From NCBI GenBank assembly GCA_949126835.1, contig OX421503.1, positions 889,001-953,000 of the forward strand: a stretch of 64,000 nt of DNA, read 5' to 3'. The DNA is from Anisus vortex. Lineage: Eukaryota; Mollusca; Gastropoda; Planorbidae. Position 1 is the stretch's first letter. Each line of letters starts with the position of its first letter. This document shows, piece after piece, positions 56,892 to 64,000 of this stretch. The position numbers and the translations under genes are program-made. The notes under the pieces were generated by a model that worked only from the letters and a program-made list of their open reading frames with translations, ran no database searches and had not been told where the DNA came from.

Positions 56892-57105
56892 ACTGCTTGA
56901 ACAAGAAGAATTTGTGTTGGATCCGTTGAGATTTCTGCAAATAGCAGTTCTTTCTTCTTTCGGTCTGTGTGTTTTCTTTTCATTGCTAAACAGAATAAAG
57001 AAAAGCACATTGAGAAGGCAATTAAAACGTTATAAACTAGAAGAAACACTCGTTGATTATACTATTCAAGGAAAAGTTACTCGTATATTTTTATTACAAA
57101 ATTAA
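56892..57105 (+). CDS. Orphan transmembrane-plus-tail exon
   Basis: An open frame from an acceptor CACTCTAG to TAA: LLEQEEFVLDPLRFLQIA, a hydrophobic stretch VLSSFGLCVFFSLL, then a strongly basic run NRIKKSTLRRQLKRYK and ETLVDYTIQGKVTRIFLLQN. This looks like a last exon holding TM helix and tail together. No ectodomain exons on this strand join it nearby. It could be an alternative 3-prime exon of gene C (an in-exon acceptor at 56905 gives phase 1), a relic of a fifth gene, or chance. Confidence 0.32.
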
Positions 57106-57394
57106 AACTATTGTAGCCCTATAATGGTTAATATATAACTTTGTATAAAAACTATACACAACGTAAATAGTGCTTGTATTTGCAATAATGCATTTAGTCG
57201 ATGTCAAGCTTTTGATACGAAAAATACATACTTAAAGAATTTACATAGATCTATCCACATAAAATTCAACTTGTAACTAAAAATAAGCCAATATAAAATA
57301 CTTAATGTATTTCATATTTTTAGGAAACCGGCTACTCTATTGGGTCTGTTTGAAACATATTGATAGGGTTATACTTTTAACGTATAATACTTGC

Positions 57395-57547
57395 CAATGA
57401 TAACAGCAACGACAATAGTAACTGCAATAGCTGACATGGTAATAACAATGACAAATGGCAGCATCAGTCTAAGCGATGTATATTTCATTTCATGATTTTC
57501 AGGCATTACTGTAGATCTATAAGTTGTTGTTTTGGCTTGATCATCTA
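57395..57547 (-). CDS. Gene D exon 3: stalk plus transmembrane helix
   Basis: A 153-bp exon entering in phase 1 after ATACTATAG. Stalk VDDQAKTTTYRSTVMPENHE, then MLPFVIVITMSAIAVTIVVA and VIIG, a single helix. The exit is a candidate GC-AG donor, GCAAGT, in phase 1. Otherwise the frame stops after IIGKYYTLKV, giving a nearly tailless protein. Confidence 0.62.
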
Positions 57548-60500
57548 CTATAGTATTGGATTTAAAATTATCAGCAATTATACAAATGTTAATTTGTTTT
57601 TCATGAAATGCTCTTTTGTTAATTGTAAATTAAATTGAGCAATTAATATTAATAACCATAAATAACTTATGTTTAAAGATATGTTTTTATTTGCCAATTC
57701 TTCTAACTATAATATAGATACATCCATCTCCCCAACACTGGCGCTTGCCTCTACGCAGATTGAGCATGCATCTTATAACTTATTGTCTGTTGGCACTCTG
57801 TGTTGTGGTGACGCTCTGTGGCGAAGACTGAGTTTGTTCAAGACACCTGCGGTTGACCATGAACAAAATATTTCCTGATTGGACATCTAGTAAAGTATAC
57901 CATCTGACGAAACTGATCATAGGACTAGTCAAGCAGAGTTTACCAGTTTCTGGGGCCACAACATACTAGGGGATGTGTGGCCAGCACAATGCCCAGCCGC
58001 CTTTACTTTACCCTAATTAATGTCAAGTACCCATCAGAGCTGGGTAGACTCAGGGACACCCTCAAGTCCCGGGGAAAAAATCCTTGCCTCCATCAGGATT
58101 CGAACCCAAGACCTTCGGATCGCCAGTCGTGCCCCATTGATTGGACAAATAATGCCTACCTAAATATCGGCAATACAGTCAATTTGGTGCACTCCTTCCA
58201 CAGTTAATCTTCACCGAACTCTGCAGAGCTGTTGTATATTTACTGACCAGCCCAATGATGCACAAAATATTATCGTTTTTCAAGACATGGGAACTAGTGA
58301 AGCTCTACACATCCAACAGTTACCATTGAGGCTACTCCTATGCAGGAATCTTCTTTCTTCTTATTATCTCACATTTGAAATCAGGTCATTTTGATATTAG
58401 TTTAACTGGTTGTGAATCCTCACAACCTGGTCCCTTTGACCCAAAACTATCCCATGCCCGACGGATTGTTTACTGATATTGATATTTTGTTAGTCTGTAG
58501 TTAACAGTAGCTCATAGAGTGTAGTTCAGATTAATGCACCGTAGATATATATATAATCGAATAGTCTTGTAGCAGCCATTGTAGAATGCTTTGTTGTTTA
58601 TTTATTGTTCTTGTACGTGAAATTTATGGCATTGGATGTTAAGTCTTATAATAACTAACTACCTCTAACTAACTAAAATAATATATTATAATACCCTAAG
58701 GCTGACGCATGACACATCATTAAAATGATTAACAGTAGGCCTGTAGAAAAATGCTGTTAACCAAATAAATGATAATGCAAAACTATGTTAAAAATACGTT
58801 TTTTTACTGCAAATTTAATGTATGTCAATATGAATACTACTTTTAAAAAAATGCATTGCATTTTACATGAAAAATAATAAGCATAGGAATAGCAATATCA
58901 ATATTTTTTTCTACTTTTTTCTGTATATAACTCTCTAAGGCTAAACACCTTTAAGTATACATTATTTATTTTCTTGTCTTCACATTAAACGTCCAGACAC
59001 TTCTGAACAATCTCTTTGTTGTAGTGAAAACATATTTGAAAAAAAAAGTGTACTAAAGTGTTTTCTTTCTGGCTTCCCCACACAACGTGTAAACCTTTCG
59101 CCTTGTGTGAATAGGATTACACAATGTGTGGGAAGTCTGGTCACCCCCCTCCCCACCCCTGCTATCGCATTTCGGCTTTTTGGTTTCAGAGGGCGGTCAA
59201 ATTGGCTGGAGGCACGGTAGGAACAAGACATTCGGTAGCGGAATGTTGTCCGAGCCATGCGAGACTAGAAGCTTGCTCAGTTTTCTCGTATTGGCTCTCT
59301 TTCATTTACATGGTCGGCCTGGACTACAGCTGGTCTGCACTAGGCTCTCGTGCTTGACGTGAGAGTGATTATGCAGAGAGCGGAACTAACTGATCCAAGG
59401 ATCAGTGACGTTTGCCGATACCATCCAATCCCAAACTAAACAAGCCTAGAAGGCCCATAGGAAAGGCAAGGAGCTTATGCCTCGACGCGCCTCCTAATGG
59501 AAAAAAAGGCTTTTACATTACAGTTTCTGCCAGACTATGTCTTTATTTTCTGGGACTTAAATGTCCACTTTGAATACTAAGAAAATATAAAGAGGACTTT
59601 TACATCATCTCAAGTGAATGATATTAACATTCATAATTTACCTTTTTTAATTAATTTAATAGTATTCATTAATATTCACACAGTTTAGAAGAATTGATTT
59701 AATGGATAGGTCTATTGTTAGCTTGTCTGCTTTTTAATTGTACATGATGATTACATAAATGGTTAAAATTACTAATAATGGTCCTAATATCACAATATTT
59801 GACTACATTTTAAAGAAAAATATTGTGAAAAATGTAACAAAAATTAAAACTCAATTTTATCATTTAAACAGTCGACAAAATATAATAGAAATGAGACAAA
59901 TTTTAAATTGTATCTTTAACAATGTTAAAACAAGATCTTTTAAACATCGTTTAGGGTGACAGAAACATCACGGTATAAAAATGAAAAAGAAGCTTACCAA
60001 ATGGAAGTTTACATTCGAATAATTCTCCAGGGTGTTCCATGTAAGCCACGCCCATGTATTGCAATGACCAATCGCCTGAGCAGTCTTTTGTTCCATTGAA
60101 GACTGTTATCTCACAACTCACTGTATGGTTTTCTTCTATATATGTTATTGAGGTTATTGTGTTATTTGGGTAGTCGTCAAAGCATTCATATCCAACACAC
60201 AATGACACTGATTCGTTGTTATGTAGCCAGCGGAGTTCCATTGGGACGTTCAGGGTATAAATGAAACTTTTGTGAAATGTATAAGAGCTGCCGTTTTTAT
60301 CGACTTCCTTTTTTGAACATGATTGCATTCTCACTGTCAAGATTGAAAACCAACACGTAATTAGATAAATGATAGATACTAAGATGCCCGGATACCTTAG
60401 GAATTAGTAACAGCCGGATCTTGGTTAAACAAATTTGTATCTAGGTTTATTCATTTCAAATAATATATTTTATATTAAAAGTGTTTACAGTTGAATGTAC

Positions 60501-61247
60501 AATATTTCATTTGAATGTTTCTAGACATCGCAATGATATAATTAAATTTCTAGATATATGATTATTTATTTTTAAAGACATATGTATTACTTTTTGAATT
60601 CAATATAAGATAATATTTTTGTTCACTATAAAATAATAACAAAAATGGTGATTTATACAACGCTTGTAACCAAGTAGTTACAAATAGAACTCTTGGAATA
60701 AATTGCAGTAGCATGTGTATTAGTATATAAGGCACACATCCTTTGGTTAAGAGAAATGTTTTTAAACCTTTTTTTTCAAGACTTTAATATCAGATTCTCT
60801 CAGTGTCTGAAGCACTCTTCTCTACATAATAGGCGCCACAAATTTAAATGAGCACACATTTTAAAAGAATGATGAGGAGCGCAGTTCCTTTAATGACTGG
60901 TGCATTGATATGAGAGTTCTTGAACGTAGGTAGGAGCAGTGTCATTTTTAAAACCGCAGGTTAAGGACATAATTGTGTGATTATTGCGCTTGATCACAGG
61001 GAGCCAGATGAAATATGGATACATGATCCAGTCTCTATGATACATAATCACAATAGCTAATACAGAACATGTTTATTTTAATTAATACTATAAAATACTA
61101 TAGAAATTGTCGGACATTGAGATATTGCATTTTACATTAAATGAATACATTTTTGATTCAAAGATTGATTTGAAAACTACAGAAAAATAATCCATACTCA
61201 CCAATATTCACCATGATTGTAATTAACAAATATTTAAGGCACATCAT
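57395..61247 (-). CDS. Gene D: one-Ig single-pass membrane receptor (tail exon not found)
   Basis: Three exons found: 61247-61202 (signal), 60333-59998 (Ig-like) and 57547-57395 (TM), all phase 1, giving 178 residues. The domain plan matches gene C and the gene lies tail to tail with it. The TM exon either ends at a GC donor (TTG|GCAAGT) or reads on nine codons to a stop. I could not find a convincing tail exon below 57395. Sequence between Ig and TM exons is filled by a SINE and unclassified repeat DNA. Confidence 0.68.
57894..58137 (-). mobile_element. SINE-A
   Basis: Minus copy, GCCAGCACAATGCCCAGCCG and GGATTCGAACCCAAGACC; gene D intron 2. Confidence 0.72.
58980..59500. repeat. Unclassified GC-rich segment in gene D intron 2
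   Basis: Much GC-richer than its surroundings, open on both strands for 75-90 codons without recognisable motif. Sharp borders suggest an inserted repeat, for example a LINE 5-prime region. No TIRs found. Confidence 0.4.
59998..60333 (-). CDS. Gene D exon 2: Ig-like domain
   Basis: A 336-bp phase 1-1 exon, acceptor ATCTTGACAG, donor GTAAGCTT. Matches to gene C: MELRWLHNNESVSLCVGYEC then FDDY, and SGDWSLQYMGVAYMEHPGEL then FECKLPFG. It has two additional Cys (VSCEI, KDCSGDW) relative to gene C. There are several N-glycosylation sequons (NGS, NES, NNT, NHT, NGT). It is the clearest paralogue pair in the window. Confidence 0.78.
60765..60875 (-). mobile_element. LINE RT C-terminal fragment, decayed
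   Basis: Shares AGATTCTCTCAGTGTCTGAA with 62037-62056 and reads VLQTLRESD on the minus strand. Lies in gene D intron 1. Confidence 0.45.
61202..61247 (-). CDS. Gene D exon 1: signal peptide
   Basis: Tandem ATGs open MMCLKYLLITIMVNI, a short hydrophobic leader, then a GTGAGT donor in phase 1. The first ATG is used; either would serve. Confidence 0.62.
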
Positions 61248-61869
61248 CAGTTGCCTATAAGGAAGTAGAAAGAAAATCTATTAAATTTTAGCTATATTTT
61301 AACTTCTTTCAGATTATGTATATTCAGCTTTTGTATATTAGTAAATCTTATTATTGGATGCAGGTTTAGTAATGTCGGTACATTTTAATTACTTCTTTTA
61401 TTAACGTGAAAGATACTACAAACATAGTAATATATATTTAGAATAAAAAATAAATATTGTATAGATTTTTAACTACGCAAATGCTCATTAAATATTATTA
61501 TATCCTTGCAAAATTAGAAATATACCTGTATACATATAATTATCATAAAAAATTCAGTACAGTCATACATAAACATGCTATATAAATAATGCATTGATAC
61601 ATACAAACATGCATTCACACAAAGATACATACAATATATGCCTACATACTTACATATACATACATATATAAATACACGTACATACCTACACACATAAAGA
61701 CATACAGACAGACAATAAAAAGAAATATTTCCTAATATTTCACAATAGTACCTACTATAGTGAGTTTCAATTAAAATATTGTAAAAGACAAACTTTTCAA
61801 CGTTAACGATAAAAAACCTATGATTATAAACACTCTAGTCATGTTTTTGAAATTACATTGCTTTCCTTG

Positions 61870-62165
61870 GTAATGATGATGGTTCTTTATATAGCGCTTT
61901 GCTCTATACCACTACATAATTTAACATGCTCAATGCACTTTATTTTCAGAAGCACATGTATGGGTATTAAATGCACACAGCCACTAGCTAAAAGGAAACA
62001 TCATGAAGCTTTTTTAAGAAAAAGACTATTTCGTCTCAGATTCTCTCAGTGTCTGAAGAAAGCTGTTCCATTTAGAAGTCGCCACAGATTCAAAAGTAGT
62101 TATTTTTGTACATTAACACTGGAAATTCTCAGGAGTACATTTGATGGCGCTTGCTATGATATGAA
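61870..62165 (-). mobile_element. LINE RT C-terminal fragment, decayed
   Basis: Minus-strand reading resembles LWRLLNGTAFFRH.ENLR of the 9667 family; includes AGATTCTCTCAGTGTCTGAA, also seen at 60791. Frame lost. Confidence 0.45.
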
Positions 62166-62169
62166 CTCT

Positions 62170-64000
62170 TAAAATTCGTATGGTACAGTGCAATCCATGT
62201 ATCCGTTGGTAAGGGACAAATTTGTGGCTATTTATTGTGGGTATAGAATGGAAACTATCGTTAACTAAGTTTTCGTTATACCAGAATTGAAATACTAATT
62301 CCGATTCATGAAAAATTTTATGCTACTTTTACTGACCATTACTTATCAGATTTTGGGTTTAAGATATTTGTCAACATTGAAAATAAAAATAAAAATTGTT
62401 TAATATATATATAGCAATGTAATAAAATACCTTTTAATAATAAGCAATGTACAGTTTTATTTTCAAGAGGGTGACCCAGGAAACCGTTCGATAATGAGAA
62501 AACCTATGCCAAGTCAAAACGGGAAAACCACCGATGACGCCAATAATTTATATTTTGTATGTTTAACAGAATACAAGTTTATTTTCTTTTTTCGAGAGTA
62601 ATATAAATAATATTTTTATTATTATTTTTATACAATTTCAAGGGATTTTTTTTTAAATAAGAAATTGTTTTTGAAAAATCAAAAATGTTCATTTGCTGCA
62701 TTTTGTACAAAGAACAAAGACAACATACAGGATATAAAAATGTAAAAATCGATTCTTTTATAGAAAAAATCTATTTTTAGAATCTCGAGCAGCAACTTTT
62801 TTAGATTTTTTTTTTTTTGAAAAGGTTCAAATTTTTTATTTCAGTTTATAGAGACATTTTTTGAAGCTGTTGAAAAAATTAAATTTGTATGTAAAAGAAA
62901 GAAAGCTGGCCTAAGTTTTAATTTTTACGTTTAAAGTCAATTTCGTTAAAAACAATAACATATTGTGCCATAAATCATAGTAACGAATTTAGTTACATTT
63001 ATTTTACACATAAATTACTTACATCTTATTTTAATTTCACTACTTTCACTACTGGTGAAAATAAAAAAAATAAAACAAATAAATATATAATTCTCTCTTG
63101 GATTCACAAACACTACATAACTTAACATTTAAATTAAGACATAATAATATTTGGCAAGCTTATTCTACGCATGCGCCAAGCTTGATATAATATTGATGTT
63201 TTAGTAAGCAGAAAGATTGCGCCAAGTAATTGCAAACTTAGCCCTTACAGTCCCGGTCGCGTATATAGCGGAACTCAAGGCAGCATAGATAGAAGTAGGT
63301 CAGTACGGGGAGGGTTAATTATTCTTTGCTTTCGGGAAAACACAAAATTATTTATATTTATTAATGTGTTTATAGCTAGTATATAATACATATTAATACA
63401 CATAGAGCTAGACAATTATTAAGCATGTATAAACAGACTAATAGAGATAAATTAAATAGATGATGACGTAGTCATTCATGGATAAATACATAGGTTACTA
63501 GATTGCGTTAATTTCTATGTCCGTCAAAATGACGTAGAAACGAATGATTACGATGAGTTTGCTTAAAAAGGAAAGGAAATATAGTAAATTAAAAGTACAA
63601 GTCAAATTGCGGTGCGCAACCTTTAAAAATGCAGGTTTCAACATGAGATAAAAATGAGATATGTGAACAAAATTTAAAATAATATAAATAGTAAAGACAA
63701 TTAAATAATAATTTAATATATATATATATGTATGTAAATATATATATTAGTAAAATAAGTTAGTCATTAGCTATACATAAAACCATTTTATGATGTAGTA
63801 ATGCTAATCGAATGGTTTCTGATAGAAAGCAAAAAGATTATTAATACCAAAGGATTTTTTTTTTATTTCGTGTTTATTTTGTTCTATAAATTTAATAAAC
63901 ATGTATAAAACAAGCATGACACTATATTGAGCAATATTTGTATTTAATGCTATCAAATGTTTTTAAACCTAAATAGATCTAGCAATAAACCAGCATTGAT
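62170..64000. other. Right-edge spacer, nothing recognised apart from the 74-bp repeat
   Basis: AT-rich DNA upstream of gene D with an AT microsatellite at 63718-63730 and the 74-bp repeat. No exon with matching phase and motif was found. Confidence 0.5.
63245..63318 (+). repeat. 74-bp dispersed repeat, copy 2
   Basis: Second copy of the 29329 repeat, same strand, near the right edge. Neither has visible flanking element sequence in common. Confidence 0.8.

Noticed and set aside
59124..59362. Overlapping 77-92-codon frames in the GC-rich segment
   Set aside because: Open on several frames by base composition; no recognisable motif.
1..64000. CRISPR array or bacterial operon content
   Set aside because: Introns, SINEs and LINEs show animal DNA; tandem repeats have no spacers.

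Overview
The window is AT-rich, intron-rich animal DNA, most likely from a freshwater pulmonate snail (Biomphalaria or Bulinus type). I infer this from the mixture of Jockey/CR1-like, L2-like, RTE-like and RNase-H-bearing (I-clade) LINE remains, two tRNA-derived SINE families, and a cluster of single-pass receptor genes of the kind described in Biomphalaria resistance regions. No database search was possible. No open reading frame in the unique DNA is a long gene. The real genes are made of small exons (51-336 bp) that I assembled by hand from splice sites and codon phase.

The main content is a cluster of four related type-I membrane protein genes, here called A to D. Each has a short signal-peptide exon, one or more cysteine-rich, N-glycosylation-rich Ig-like ectodomain exons, a transmembrane exon and, where found, a short cytoplasmic tail with tyrosine motifs. 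Gene A runs on the minus strand from 12719 to the left edge (signal, Ig1, a duplicated two-exon domain D2 and D3, TM, tail). Gene B runs on the plus strand from 21139 to 29620 (signal, a two-exon D2-like domain, linker, a second 336-bp ectodomain exon, stalk exons, TM, tail). Gene C runs on the plus strand from 47374 to 52675 (signal, one Ig-like domain, two stalk exons, TM, repeat-rich tail). Gene D runs on the minus strand from 61247 to at least 57395 (signal, one Ig-like domain, TM). A and B are head to head, B and C are tandem, C and D are tail to tail. An orphan plus-strand TM+tail exon lies at 56892-57105. Shared exon lengths (330, 199 and 336 bp), nearly uniform intron phases and conserved residues show common descent. 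The layout recalls the polymorphic transmembrane-gene clusters of Biomphalaria, such as the Guadeloupe Resistance Complex; that link is inference.

Between and inside these genes the DNA is mostly mobile elements. A 1.8-kb LINE with an uninterrupted reverse transcriptase sits in a gene A intron (6135-8040). A LINE with a 5-prime inversion (twin-priming signature) sits in a gene C intron (about 50165-51930). A second LINE, with endonuclease and RT, reads on the minus strand from 47030 to 44575 and resumes at 33621. It has been split by an 11-kb array of six 1.6-2.05-kb tandem units (33621-44574). Those units carry eleven perfect TGACGTCA palindromes and embedded 19-bp minisatellites. There are also at least five SINE-A and five SINE-B copies, a Tc1/mariner-like element, small TIR elements, a probable Helitron-like element, and minisatellites.

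Gene B ends in a TAA followed by 26 more in-frame codons containing an ITIM-type tyrosine motif. This could be a recent tail truncation, an allelic stop or readthrough, and is one of the more testable observations here.
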